Positions 1-7,364 of a DNA stretch of 9,178 nucleotides are shown piece by piece. The position numbers and the translations under genes were made by a program. The stretch spans positions 1 through 9,178 of the forward strand of contig JABDKJ010000067.1 of assembly GCA_013002285.1 (NCBI GenBank), read 5' to 3'. The stretch is from Flavobacteriales bacterium (lineage in GTDB: Bacteria > Bacteroidota > Bacteroidia > Flavobacteriales > JABDKJ01). The notes below the pieces were generated by a model. That model was not told the origin of the DNA and did no database searches. It worked only from the letters and a program-made list of their open reading frames with translations. The stretch's first letter is position 1. Each line of letters starts with the position of its first letter.

Positions 1-377
1 GAACCGGAGGTTCCGAGATTTCCGTTGCTCTTGCTAAAATAGCTTCTCACGTTAGCAACAGTCCTGTTGTTGTTGTCTGTGGCACATTCCACAAGGATCG
101 CAATACCATGAGGCGCGTAACCCTCGAATACGACTTCTTTGTAGTCACTGGTGTCTTTGTCAGAAGCCTTTTTTATAGCCCTTTCAACATTTTCTTTAGG
201 CATGTTGGCGGCCTTTGCATTTTGAATTATCGCCCTAAGTCTGGCATTGCCATCAGGGTCAGGCCCTCCAGCCTTAACGGCCATAACAATGTCTTTTCCT
301 ATTCTCGTGAAGGTTTTGGCCATTTTGGACCAACGCTTCATTTTTCGCGCTTTCCTGAATTCAAATGCTCTTCCCAT
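1..377 (-). CDS. yebC: YebC/PmpR/TACO1-family protein, C-terminus cut by window edge
   Basis: Reading the minus strand from ATG at 377-375 gives 125 residues with no stop before the window edge, so only about half of the usual ~235-240 aa is present. The start [16 protein letters not shown], then [26 protein letters not shown] and [14 protein letters not shown], is the N-terminal helical domain of the family. The stretch [23 protein letters not shown] begins the second domain. Proteins of this family have been described as DNA-binding regulators (PmpR), as mitochondrial translation activators (TACO1) and, in recent reports, as factors that relieve ribosome stalling, so the exact role here is open. 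The Bacteroidota-type N-terminus replaces the HSKW start of proteobacterial members. The gene lies 76 bp downstream of the permease gene in the same direction and may have its own promoter, though no convincing one was seen. The family call is near certain. Confidence 0.95.
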   Translation of the reverse strand, partial: MGRAFEFRKARKMKRWSKMAKTFTRIGKDIVMAVKAGGPDPDGNARLRAIIQNAKAANMPKENVERAIKKASDKDTSDYKEVVFEGYAPHGIAILVECATDNNNRTVANVRSYFSKSNGNLGTSG

Positions 378-453
378 GAACTTAAATAATGTGGCCTGAA
401 ATTAATAAATGACTTTAGATAATGGATCACCGCAGCTTTGCTTTTTTAAACGG

Positions 454-1218
454 TTAGAGTGATGTGTTCACCAATAATCGGATCGAGATAAGCGATACGA
501 TAACCACCAACATGTAATAGGCAGCTTTATCTGCATACTTCCATTTAGATCCCAATTCAGCTCCTGCCCAGCCTCCTGTGGCTTGACCAATAGCCATAAT
601 GCCTCCTAGTTTCCAATCGATGAGCCCATGGTAGGCAAAGATCGCTATTGCTATGATGGTGTAGAGTAGGACCACGAAGATCTTGACTGCGTTCGACTCC
701 ATGATGTTGACCTTGGCCAGAATGACCATGACCATAAGGAAAAAAATGCCCATTCCCATCTGAATGAATCCACCATAAAAACCTAGAGGAATGAATAGTG
801 CTGCGGCCAAAATAGGCTTCATTTTAAAATCACTCTGTGTTGGTTTTAACCAACGCGAGGGTTTGATCAAGATGAAGAACAAGGTCAGCAACATGAGGTA
901 TTTATAGACCTGTTTGAATTGTTCGTTACTAACTTGTGTGGCGACATAAATACCTATGACCGCACCTATCATAACCATCGCTATATAAAATTTGGAATGT
1001 GCTAATTTCAGTTTTCCGTTCTTGCGGAAAGTCCAAGTGGTAGTAATGCCTTGTGCAAATATTCCAACGCGATTCGTTCCATTTGCCATATTTCCTGGAA
1101 GACCAAGTATTTCTGTTAATATGCCCAAGGTTATTGCACTTCCGCTTCCTGCTAAAGTATTTATAAACCCAGCTAACGCGCCACCAGCAATAGCAATGAT
1201 GTATGGAATATATTCCAC
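454..1218 (-). CDS. TauE/SafE (TSUP) family membrane permease
   Basis: A 254-aa inner-membrane protein with about seven to eight hydrophobic segments. It shows the internal duplication typical of the sulfite exporter TauE/SafE (formerly DUF81) family: repeat one has GFINTLAGSGSAITLG (17-32) and ANGTNRVGI (45-53), and repeat two has GFYGGFIQMGMG (146-157) and ESNAVKIF (174-181). A glycine-rich segment GQATGGWAGA lies at 211-220. Members move small sulfur or organic anions (sulfite, sulfoacetate and others), but substrate cannot be read from sequence. The start is GTG at 1218-1216; an in-frame TAG a few codons upstream rules out a longer form. The gene follows the lipoprotein stop by 13 nt, so it is almost certainly the last gene of the SPFH-lipoprotein-permease unit. 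Length is normal for the family. Confidence 0.9.
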   Translation of the reverse strand: MEYIPYIIAIAGGALAGFINTLAGSGSAITLGILTEILGLPGNMANGTNRVGIFAQGITTTWTFRKNGKLKLAHSKFYIAMVMIGAVIGIYVATQVSNEQFKQVYKYLMLLTLFFILIKPSRWLKPTQSDFKMKPILAAALFIPLGFYGGFIQMGMGIFFLMVMVILAKVNIMESNAVKIFVVLLYTIIAIAIFAYHGLIDWKLGGIMAIGQATGGWAGAELGSKWKYADKAAYYMLVVIVSLISIRLLVNTSL

Positions 1219-1231
1219 TAGGACCTACGCG

Positions 1232-1759
1232 TTATTTTGCTGCTTTGTCATGGGCAGTAGTGATCTCAAGCATCTTTTTCTCTGCGAAACGACCATACTC
1301 TATATCCCACAACATGTTACCCACATTTGAAACATAGGAGGCCTTTCCGACAGCATTGTGATCGAAAAAAGAGTAGTCCACACCTTCGATCGGCCTCATT
1401 AGAGAAATATCAATAACCATAGAAAAAGCTTCTTTTCTATCGTCTAGGGGTACATTGTGAGTGTCAATGGTCACGTACTTAGAAATATGTCCTTCCTTGA
1501 TGAATTCTATTCTGTATGACTGATCCAAGTCTAAAAAATGTGCGTATTTCCCCTTGCTGACCTCGCCTTGAAATAGGTCTTCACCGTTTTTTTGGACTTT
1601 AAACGTGCCATCTAATGGATCTCCCGAACTATAATCATTCACGGAACCGTAAACAATGATGTCTTGATCTTTGGCTGCCTTACTAATAAATGATCTCTCT
1701 GCACAAGAGCATAGCAAAATACAAAGAGAGAAAAAAAATAAGTACCAAGACCGCAACAT
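1232..1759 (-). CDS. Putative lipoprotein with carboxypeptidase-regulatory-like beta-sandwich
   Basis: A 175-aa protein from ATG at 1759-1757. The N-terminus is a lipoprotein signal peptide: a hydrophobic run YLFFFSLCILL and a lipobox LCSC, with the lipidated cysteine at residue 19 (a cysteine at the -2 position is a little unusual). The mature part, about residues 34-105, reads like the beta-sandwich repeat common in Bacteroidota surface proteins (VYGSVNDYSSGDPLDG, then KGKYAHFLDLDQSYRIEF, then GHISKYVTIDTHN), similar to carboxypeptidase-regulatory or CNA-B-like domains. No enzymatic motif is visible. It probably sits on the outer membrane, facing the periplasm. A TTG one codon earlier is in frame, but the ATG overlaps the SPFH stop codon as TGATG and is better placed behind a strong GGAGGT, so ATG is preferred. 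Function unknown; the operon suggests it works with the SPFH protein. Confidence 0.8.
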   Translation of the reverse strand: MLRSWYLFFFSLCILLCSCAERSFISKAAKDQDIIVYGSVNDYSSGDPLDGTFKVQKNGEDLFQGEVSKGKYAHFLDLDQSYRIEFIKEGHISKYVTIDTHNVPLDDRKEAFSMVIDISLMRPIEGVDYSFFDHNAVGKASYVSNVGNMLWDIEYGRFAEKKMLEITTAHDKAAK

Positions 1760-2604
1760 CAATTACCTCCTAAGATCAAAGGCAAGCCATCTGAACCAGA
1801 TCCAATGACGATTACTTTGGCATTGTCAGATTGAGATATTGTTTCTGTTGCTTCAATTCCTTTCCATTTCAATAATTGAGGTGTGATACTCTTCGCAACA
1901 ATATTTTGAAAGTCCTGAATACCTTGAGCTTCGATCCTTTTTCTTTGCGCTTCTTTCGTTGCTTTTTGGATACGGAATTCATATTCCAAAGACTCTTGTT
2001 CTTGCTGCAATTTCTTTTCGATCGATTCTCTAAGTTTAGCTGGAAGTTCAATATTTCTGATCAAGAAATCTTCAAGGTTCACATAGTTTGCAAGTAGTTT
2101 TTCACGCAAAACGTCTTCAAGTTCAACCTCAATTTGTTTCCTTTTTGTCGTATTGATCTCTTCTGGTAAATACTTTGCCATCACTTCTCTTGTTACAGAC
2201 CTGATCGAGGGTATGATCGTTTTTTCCATATATCCCTTTCCCCATTCAAGTTCCAAATTACCTAAGGATGATTTAATTGGTGTAATGAAAACGGATACGT
2301 CAAGATCAATATCTAGAAGATTAGAAGAAAGCACTGTCATTTTTGGATTTACTTCTTGTCTTCTTATCTCATAGTCAATGACATCATTCCATGGTGCAAT
2401 GAATTTCAATCCTTGTTCTAAAGGCTCATCGGAAGGGTCTATTCCCCCGCCAAATGTATGATAGACAAGACCTGCATGTCCAGAATCGATCTTTACGAAC
2501 ATTTTGTTGAATAGGAAAATAGCCAAAACGACTAATGCTACCAAAATGTATATGTATTTAAGGTTGCCCAAATTTGGGGCGCTACTATTGTTAAAGCTGC
2601 TCAT
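1759..2604 (-). CDS. SPFH/prohibitin-family membrane protein
   Basis: A 281-aa protein with one N-terminal membrane anchor (about residues 17-36), then an SPFH/band-7 domain (about 38-195) with the prohibitin-like sequence WGKGYMEKTIIPSIRSVTREV (121-141) and RNIELPAKLRESIEKK (183-198), then a charged coiled coil (about 190-230, rich in Q, E and K) and a short C-terminal tail ending GGN. Prohibitin-type SPFH proteins oligomerise into ring or cage assemblies on the membrane and in several bacteria hold the FtsH protease or organise membrane microdomains. Here the partner is unknown. No protease or NfeD-like gene is adjacent; instead the stop codon overlaps the start of a lipoprotein gene. The start ATG at 2604 follows a 104-bp gap from the VWA gene with a candidate promoter. 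Family call is firm, role inferred. Confidence 0.93.
   Translation of the reverse strand: MSSFNNSSAPNLGNLKYIYILVALVVLAIFLFNKMFVKIDSGHAGLVYHTFGGGIDPSDEPLEQGLKFIAPWNDVIDYEIRRQEVNPKMTVLSSNLLDIDLDVSVFITPIKSSLGNLELEWGKGYMEKTIIPSIRSVTREVMAKYLPEEINTTKRKQIEVELEDVLREKLLANYVNLEDFLIRNIELPAKLRESIEKKLQQEQESLEYEFRIQKATKEAQRKRIEAQGIQDFQNIVAKSITPQLLKWKGIEATETISQSDNAKVIVIGSGSDGLPLILGGN
1765..1770 (-). promoter_or_regulatory. Strong Shine-Dalgarno site for the lipoprotein gene
   Basis: On the minus strand the bases GGAGGT end 5 nt before the ATG at 1759. This is a near-perfect Shine-Dalgarno sequence, unusual in Bacteroidota, where most starts lack one. It also encodes the last glycines of the SPFH protein. 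Together with the TGATG stop/start overlap it argues for coupled or efficient re-initiation of the lipoprotein gene, and it decides the start in favour of ATG over the TTG one codon upstream. Confidence 0.6.
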
Positions 2605-2629
2605 AACTAATTTTGTGTTTAATGGACAT

Positions 2630-2637
2630 CAAAAATA
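2630..2637 (-). promoter_or_regulatory. Candidate -7 box of the SPFH operon promoter
   Basis: The minus strand reads TATTTTTG here, an exact match to the Bacteroidota TAnnTTTG consensus, about 25 nt before the SPFH start codon. No clear TTTG -33 element was found 19-21 bp upstream, so this is a weak call. The 104-bp gap itself makes a promoter in this region likely. Confidence 0.3.
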
Positions 2638-2708
2638 TCAATTAACTAATGTATTCGGGAATTATTATTGTGGAGTTTATCAGCAATTGATCATGAAGTG
2701 GTATAGTT

Positions 2709-4790
2709 TCAATATGCACCATGCCTTTTTCTGAAGAACCATTCAATTGACAGCAATAAAAGAATAAGAAAAAAGGGCCACTTCAAGTCTATGAGTTCTG
2801 ATAATTTCTGCCTGGTATATGAAACAGGAACGATCTCCTTTCTTGCAAGGATCTCTTGTTTCAATTCTTCCAATTGATCTGGATAATACATTTTTCCGTT
2901 GCTATTGTTTGCTAGGTTGTATAGCAATTGATGATCTGCCGTGGTATTTGATACTTCTGCAAGCACCTGCAGAACGGAGATCCGTCCAGAACTGGTAAGC
3001 ACTTGATCGTTCAATTCAGTTTTTGCTGTGTAATTGTATTCCCCAGCTGGCAAAGTGCCTGCATTTAAACGATATCCATTCTCTGTTTTGCTGAACGTGA
3101 AATTAAAAGTAGCGTCATTCTCATTTTTGAAAGTGATCTCAACATCTGGGTCATTGATGGCTTCATAACTCTCATTGTAGAGTTCAGCATCCATAAGAAT
3201 AGCCTCATTCTCTTTGAATTCGTTCTTGCCATAGACCCTGAACAGTCGTTTGTCTTTTCGTGCAGAAAGGAACTGTACCGTTTTTTGCATAATGTTGTCC
3301 GAAAAGTCATGATCTCCATTTTCTAACTGATCGAACAATCTCCATTTCCAAAACCCTTCTCCAACAACGAAACCGTTCTTTTGTTCATTGATCTCCGTAA
3401 ATACAAAAAGGGGGTCTGAAGTGGAGACTTGTCCAACCCTTTGCGTGAAAAGGCTTTCGGCATTGCCCCCAACTTTGTAATTTCCAAAAGGAGAGGTGAG
3501 AGGGGGGAACTTATTCAATTTGCGCTCGATGTCATCACCGAGTTTGAATAGAGAAAAACTGGAATTGTAGCCAGCATGAACTTCATTTGTAGTGCCGTTA
3601 AAGCGTTCTACGCTCAATCCCAGGTTCCTGCTCTCTAAGTTGCTATAGTCATTTTGAGCGCCAAGAACAAATAGTCGCGGGATCCTCAATTGTTCACTTT
3701 GGCTAATGACCTGATCCATTCTGTAGCTGCGTGATGGCAGCTGATGGAAAATGACCAACTGAAAGTCATTGATATTGCCTATTGGGTCATCAGCCATCTT
3801 AATTTCAACTTCGTAATTGCTGTTTGATGTTATAGAGCTCTGTATTGCTGCAATGTCGGGATGAGGGGAATTGGCGAGCAATAATACCTTCTGTCTACTA
3901 TCCAATACATCTATATAAATGGTCCTGTAATTGTTCTGCTTTATGAACTCACCTGCGATAGGACTGAGGCTAATATTGAATCTTTGTTTGCCTGTTTTTG
4001 TTGCATCAAGTTTGATCGGAACAGAAGTAAGGAAGTTCTTTTTGTCAATAGAAATGTCTTGTTGGACCAATACTTTGCCTTCATGGGCTACTTTTAGCCT
4101 GGCTTGTTTTCCTTCAAGGTCATTTGATCTGATGATCACTTCCAGAGGAAAGGAATTCCCCAAATATGCCAATCGATTGTGAGCAACATCCTGAAGGATA
4201 AGATCTCTTTTTTGAGTGGTGTCTCCCAATGCAATTGTATACAATGGAACATTTAATTGTTTGGATCGATATATGGGGCTCGTACCTCGATTATATATTC
4301 CATCAGAACTTAAAATAATTGCCCCTAAATTTCTATTAGACAACCTATTATATACTTCATCAAACAGAAATGAGATATCTGTTTGCTTATCAGAAAAATC
4401 GATCTCACCATCCTTGTTCACTTCTTCCCCGAAGCTATATGAAAGCACCTCATAGTTTTCTCCGAATGAATTCAAGATCTCCTGAAATTGAGGCAGGAAT
4501 TCATTTTTAATTATGGACGAATCTTTATTTAGGATTATCGATCCGGAATTGTCTTGTGCAAACACAATGATCGGCTTCTCGACTGTTTTGTCTAATGATC
4601 TTAGAAGAGGACCTAATAGAAAAAATGAAATAGCTGTAACCGAAATGGCCCTGATAATGCTTAATGTCCACTTAAGGCCATTTTTATCTTCAAAATTGGT
4701 GTCCTTTCTATAGAGTATGAATGCATACAACAAACCTGCTGCTATACAAAATACTAAAAACCAAATGGGATACTCTGTAATAAAACTCAC
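2709..4790 (-). CDS. Membrane-anchored VWA-domain protein with large periplasmic region
   Basis: A 693-aa protein with two N-terminal membrane segments (about 9-27 and 41-63), a von Willebrand factor A-like domain (about 73-190), a long beta-rich region, and a final membrane segment (about 671-686) ending in a basic tail. The metal-ion-dependent adhesion site looks intact: D80-N-S82-G-S84, a candidate threonine T137, and D163 in SSDG. The basic loop after the first segment and the basic C-terminal tail suggest that the VWA and beta-rich parts face the periplasm. The architecture resembles a widespread, mostly uncharacterised Bacteroidota family distantly like BatA/BatB. The start is GTG at 4790-4788, 7 nt after the fabG stop; an in-frame TAA just upstream leaves no other likely start. 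Co-transcription with fabG is nearly certain, but a functional link is not evident. Confidence 0.85.
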   Translation of the reverse strand: MSFITEYPIWFLVFCIAAGLLYAFILYRKDTNFEDKNGLKWTLSIIRAISVTAISFFLLGPLLRSLDKTVEKPIIVFAQDNSGSIILNKDSSIIKNEFLPQFQEILNSFGENYEVLSYSFGEEVNKDGEIDFSDKQTDISFLFDEVYNRLSNRNLGAIILSSDGIYNRGTSPIYRSKQLNVPLYTIALGDTTQKRDLILQDVAHNRLAYLGNSFPLEVIIRSNDLEGKQARLKVAHEGKVLVQQDISIDKKNFLTSVPIKLDATKTGKQRFNISLSPIAGEFIKQNNYRTIYIDVLDSRQKVLLLANSPHPDIAAIQSSITSNSNYEVEIKMADDPIGNINDFQLVIFHQLPSRSYRMDQVISQSEQLRIPRLFVLGAQNDYSNLESRNLGLSVERFNGTTNEVHAGYNSSFSLFKLGDDIERKLNKFPPLTSPFGNYKVGGNAESLFTQRVGQVSTSDPLFVFTEINEQKNGFVVGEGFWKWRLFDQLENGDHDFSDNIMQKTVQFLSARKDKRLFRVYGKNEFKENEAILMDAELYNESYEAINDPDVEITFKNENDATFNFTFSKTENGYRLNAGTLPAGEYNYTAKTELNDQVLTSSGRISVLQVLAEVSNTTADHQLLYNLANNSNGKMYYPDQLEELKQEILARKEIVPVSYTRQKLSELIDLKWPFFLILLLLSIEWFFRKRHGAY

Positions 4791-4797
4791 GCGCTTC

Positions 4798-5544
4798 TTA
4801 TGTTAACATTCCTCCGTCCACATTTATTACTTGACCTGTGATGTATGCGCTCATATCGGAAGCTAAAAATAGAGCCAGATTCGCAACATCCATAGGAGTT
4901 CCTCCGCGTTTCAGAGGAATTGCATCTCTCCATTCCTGAACCACTTTTTCATCGAGCGCTCCTGTCATTTCTGTTTCAATGAATCCTGGTGCAATTGCGT
5001 TGCAACGAATGTTCCTCGAACCTAATTCTAAGGCTATGGACTTGGTAAAACCTAAGATCCCAGCTTTTGAAGCTGCGTAATTGGATTGACCGGCATTTCC
5101 TTTGACCCCAACAACAGAGGACAAGTTAATGATAGAACCTGCTCGAGCCTTCAACATGTTTCTTTGAACAGCTTTCGTCAAATTGAATATGGACTTGAGA
5201 TTTGTTTTCATTACATCATCCCAATCTTCTTCGCTCATTCGCATAAGTAAGCCATCGCGAGTGATACCAGCATTGTTTACGACAATATCGATCTTGCCAA
5301 ATTCTGCCAATACGTCTTCCACCAATTTGTGCGCAGAGTCATGATCTGAAGCATCTGACTTGAAACCCTTGGCCTTTCCACCTATTGAAGAGAGTTCTTC
5401 CTCCAATTTCTTCGCTCTTTCTTCTGAGGACAGGTAAGTGAATGCCACTTGTGCACCTTGCGCACAGAACAGCTCAGCTATCCCTTTTCCTATACCTCTA
5501 GAGGCTCCTGTAATAAGTGCAACTTTCCCTTCAAGTATTTTCAT
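4798..5544 (-). CDS. fabG: 3-oxoacyl-[acyl-carrier-protein] reductase FabG
   Basis: A 248-aa classical short-chain dehydrogenase/reductase, exactly the usual FabG length. It reduces 3-oxoacyl-ACP to 3-hydroxyacyl-ACP with NADPH in the cytoplasmic type II fatty acid synthesis cycle. Visible motifs are the cofactor loop TGASRGIG (12-19), NNAG (90-93), active-site N115, the catalytic S143, Y156 and K160 (in SNYAASKAG), and PGFIETEMT (186-194). The C-terminus ITGQVINVDGGMLT is typical. The start chosen is ATG at 5544 (MKILEGKVALITG); the reading frame stays open upstream to 5601 but the extra 19 residues do not fit the family and would span the divergent control region. The gene heads a two-gene unit with the VWA protein and does not sit in a fatty acid gene cluster. 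FabG is the best call; another SDR of the same subfamily is possible. Confidence 0.93.
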   Translation of the reverse strand: MKILEGKVALITGASRGIGKGIAELFCAQGAQVAFTYLSSEERAKKLEEELSSIGGKAKGFKSDASDHDSAHKLVEDVLAEFGKIDIVVNNAGITRDGLLMRMSEEDWDDVMKTNLKSIFNLTKAVQRNMLKARAGSIINLSSVVGVKGNAGQSNYAASKAGILGFTKSIALELGSRNIRCNAIAPGFIETEMTGALDEKVVQEWRDAIPLKRGGTPMDVANLALFLASDMSAYITGQVINVDGGMLT

Positions 5545-5560
5545 TTGACAGTATTGATCA

Positions 5561-5580
5561 TTATATTTCGGTAAATATAA
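5561..5580. promoter_or_regulatory. Palindrome in the fabG/OMP divergent promoter region
   Basis: A perfect inverted repeat with 8-bp arms, TTATATTT-CGGT-AAATATAA, lies in the 59-bp gap between the two divergent start codons (5544 and 5604). Each arm carries a 7/8 match to the Bacteroidota -7 box TAnnTTTG on its own strand (TATATTTC on plus, TATATTTA on minus). It may be a pair of symmetric back-to-back -7 boxes, an operator, or both. No good -33 element was found on either side. Confidence 0.45.
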
Positions 5581-5603
5581 CCAACCTATTAAAACATACA
5601 CTC

Positions 5604-6350
5604 ATGAGAAAGTTTGGAATAATTTTAATTGTCATTTTAATATCCAGCCCGGTTTTTGCTCAGTTTAAAATTGGAGTGCAAGGCAGCTTTGACAATACGT
5701 GGTTGATCAATAGAAATCTATCGGATGCTGGTGATAGTGTTGATCCATTAGCGACATTTACCTATGGATATGGTGCTCAATTTGTATACGTTTTTAACGA
5801 GTCATTTGGTATCAGCACTGGCTTTGGAATACAGAATTACAATCAGAAAACAGATGGAACCTTTGGTGGGGGTGTATTTAGTTACGAAGCAGAAACTAAA
5901 TTGAGCGCATTGAATATTCCATTGCTTATGAGATTGGAAAATGCTGGAGGTACATATTTTGAAGTAGGTCCAACGTTTTCGTTCGTGTCCTCAGCGAAAG
6001 AAACTTATTCACAACAAGGTGGAATTGTGATCGTAGATCCAAATTACACAGATAGATCTTTTGACGATGATTTCTCAACCTTGAACATCTTTGGAACAGT
6101 AGGTTTTGGGGTATTGGTAGACTTGTCAGATAATATGCAAATGACTGCAGGTTTGAATCTGTCTTATGGATTTACAGATGCAACTGAGGAATATTCTACA
6201 GAGGCGGACCTAGACGCTGCCGATGCAAGCCTATATTCTAATGTAGCCCATGAAACTCAAACTGATGGATTCGGTTACGAAAGTACTGCAGCTGCCTCTG
6301 CTGGTGTGAAGATAGGTGTAGTTTATGTTATTAGGGGTACGGGTGAATAA
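5604..6350 (+). CDS. Outer membrane beta-barrel protein (PorT/OMP_b-brl-like)
   Basis: A 248-aa secreted protein. ATG at 5604 opens a clear signal peptide, MRKFGIILIVILISSPVFAQ, with likely cleavage after A19. The mature part alternates amphipathic strands with turns: FTYGYGAQFVYVFNESFGIS, LSALNIPLLMRLENAGGTYFEVGPTFSF (in part), FGTVGFGVLVDLSDNMQMTAGLNLSYGF and a closing SAGVKIGVVYVI strand. This is the pattern of small eight- to ten-strand porin-like barrels of Bacteroidota. The loop near residues 196-222 is acidic (TEEYSTEADLDAADAS). The frame is open back to 5517, but that would start inside fabG and bury the signal peptide, so it was rejected. It diverges from fabG and converges on sucD with a 14-nt gap. 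Substrate or role unknown; structural or adhesion functions are equally possible. Confidence 0.85.
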   Translation: MRKFGIILIVILISSPVFAQFKIGVQGSFDNTWLINRNLSDAGDSVDPLATFTYGYGAQFVYVFNESFGISTGFGIQNYNQKTDGTFGGGVFSYEAETKLSALNIPLLMRLENAGGTYFEVGPTFSFVSSAKETYSQQGGIVIVDPNYTDRSFDDDFSTLNIFGTVGFGVLVDLSDNMQMTAGLNLSYGFTDATEEYSTEADLDAADASLYSNVAHETQTDGFGYESTAAASAGVKIGVVYVIRGTGE

Positions 6351-6361
6351 AAGTGTTGATC

Positions 6362-6388
6362 GTGTTAAGCGCTCACTGCGCTTAATGC
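6362..6388. terminator. Shared hairpin terminator between OMP gene and sucD
   Basis: Between the convergent genes lies TTAAGCGC-TCACT-GCGCTTAA (6365-6385): perfect 8-bp arms with a 5-nt loop. In plus-strand RNA the stem extends to 11 bp through a G-C and two G-U pairs (6362-6388). The left arm contains the sucD stop codon (6365-6367), so the hairpin lies within the last codons of sucD. It starts 12 nt after the OMP stop. No clear U-tract follows on either strand, so it may be a non-canonical terminator or an mRNA 3'-end stabiliser. Confidence 0.55.
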
Positions 6389-7246
6389 CTTGATCATTGT
6401 TTCACCTATTTCAGCAGGCGAGTCGGACACATGAACTCCACACTCCCTTAGAATTGCTTTCTTAGCTTCGGCAGATTCGTTCTCTCCGGATACGATAGCA
6501 CCTGCGTGTCCCATTGTTCTTCCCTTTGGTGCGGTCACTCCTGCAATGAACCCTACTACAGGTTTGGTTCCATGTTTTTGGATCCATTTAGCTGCCTTGG
6601 CTTCAAGGTCGCCACCGATCTCCCCGATCATTACGATCCCTTCGGTTTCTGGGTCATCCATGAAAAGTTGAACTGCTTCCAATGTCGTTGTGCCAATGAT
6701 CGGGTCTCCACCAATACCTATGGCTGTGGTGACCCCTAAACCGGCTTTTACGATCTGGTCAGCTGCTTCATAGGTCAATGTTCCAGATTTTGAAACGATA
6801 CCGATCTTCCCTTTTTTAAATATGAATCCAGGCATGATCCCAACTTTTGCCTCGTCTGCAGTTATTACTCCAGGGCAGTTTGGTCCTACTAATCTGCAAT
6901 CTCTATTGCTAAGAAAGGCTTTAACTTTTACCATATCCGCAACCGGGATGCCTTCTGTTATTGCTATGATCACTTTTATTCCAGCGTCAGCCGCTTCCAT
7001 GATCGCATCTGCTGCGAATGCTGGAGGTACGAAAAGGATGGAGACATCTGCTCCTGTTACTTTAACAGCTTCAGAAACCGTGTTGAAAACCGGACGGTCA
7101 AGATGTGTTTGTCCACCTTTACCAGGTGTTACTCCACCTACCACATTTGTTCCATATTCGATCATTTGACCTGCATGGAAAGTTCCCTCTCCACCTGTTA
7201 TTCCTTGAACGATGATCTTTGATCCCTTATTTACTAAAACACTCAT
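6365..7246 (-). CDS. sucD: Succinate-CoA ligase (ADP/GDP-forming) alpha subunit
   Basis: A 293-aa protein, full length for the family. Together with the beta subunit SucC it interconverts succinyl-CoA and succinate with substrate-level phosphorylation of ADP or GDP in the TCA cycle. Visible motifs are the CoA-binding Rossmann signature QGITGGEGTFHA (14-25), GGVTPGKGG (37-45), GPNCPG (121-126), SKSGTLTYE (152-160), IGIGGDPIIGT (176-186), E209 in IGEIGG, and the phosphorylated histidine H247 in GRTMGHAGAIV. All key residues are present. Start ATG at 7246. sucC is not adjacent; in Bacteroidota the two subunits are often encoded apart. The gene converges on the OMP gene and shares a hairpin with it at the 3' end, and diverges from mnmE. 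The assignment is secure. Confidence 0.97.
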   Translation of the reverse strand: MSVLVNKGSKIIVQGITGGEGTFHAGQMIEYGTNVVGGVTPGKGGQTHLDRPVFNTVSEAVKVTGADVSILFVPPAFAADAIMEAADAGIKVIIAITEGIPVADMVKVKAFLSNRDCRLVGPNCPGVITADEAKVGIMPGFIFKKGKIGIVSKSGTLTYEAADQIVKAGLGVTTAIGIGGDPIIGTTTLEAVQLFMDDPETEGIVMIGEIGGDLEAKAAKWIQKHGTKPVVGFIAGVTAPKGRTMGHAGAIVSGENESAEAKKAILRECGVHVSDSPAEIGETMIKALSAVSA

Positions 7247-7264
7247 AATTTCCAGTTTTCGAGG

Positions 7265-7296
7265 CGAAAGTAAAATTAAAACATATCATAGCCAAT
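7265..7296 (-). promoter_or_regulatory. Candidate sucD promoter
   Basis: On the minus strand, ATTG (7296-7293, 3/4 match to the Bacteroidota -33 TTTG) is followed after 20 bp by TACTTTCG (7272-7265, 7/8 match to TAnnTTTG). Transcription would start near 7258-7260, giving a leader of about 12 nt before the sucD ATG. Spacing and position are right, but the motifs are imperfect. Confidence 0.35.
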
Positions 7297-7352
7297 AGAC
7301 ATGCCTCATAAAAGTCAACAAGATCTTCATGATCGCTTTGTGCTTTTCTAAT

Positions 7353-7360
7353 TATGTTTG
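7353..7360 (+). promoter_or_regulatory. Candidate -7 box of mnmE
   Basis: TATGTTTG is an exact match to TAnnTTTG and lies 4 bp before the preferred GTG start of mnmE at 7365. It would place the transcription start about at the GTG, implying a leaderless or nearly leaderless message. No good -33 element is seen at 19-21 bp upstream, so this is tentative. Confidence 0.3.
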
Positions 7361-7364
7361 CCAC

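Noticed and set aside
55..59. GCAAC next to GTTGTTGTTG in yebC
   Set aside because: These are codons for the conserved DNNNRTVA stretch of YebC and have no phasing; unrelated to the right-end sites.
108..389. Open frame of 93 codons on the plus strand
   Set aside because: It lies opposite yebC, whose minus-strand protein matches a well-known family along its whole visible length.
431..447. Hairpin plus T-run after the permease gene
   Set aside because: GCA-GCTT-TGC followed by six T is only a 3-bp stem, and the T-run is on the strand opposite to transcription of the neighbouring genes.
1760..1762. TTG start for the lipoprotein gene
   Set aside because: The ATG one codon later has better spacing (5 nt) to GGAGGT and overlaps the upstream stop as TGATG.
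5545..5601. Longer fabG start at 5601
   Set aside because: The added 19 residues are not part of FabG, and the extension covers the divergent palindrome and promoter region; MKILEGKVALITG from 5544 is the family start.
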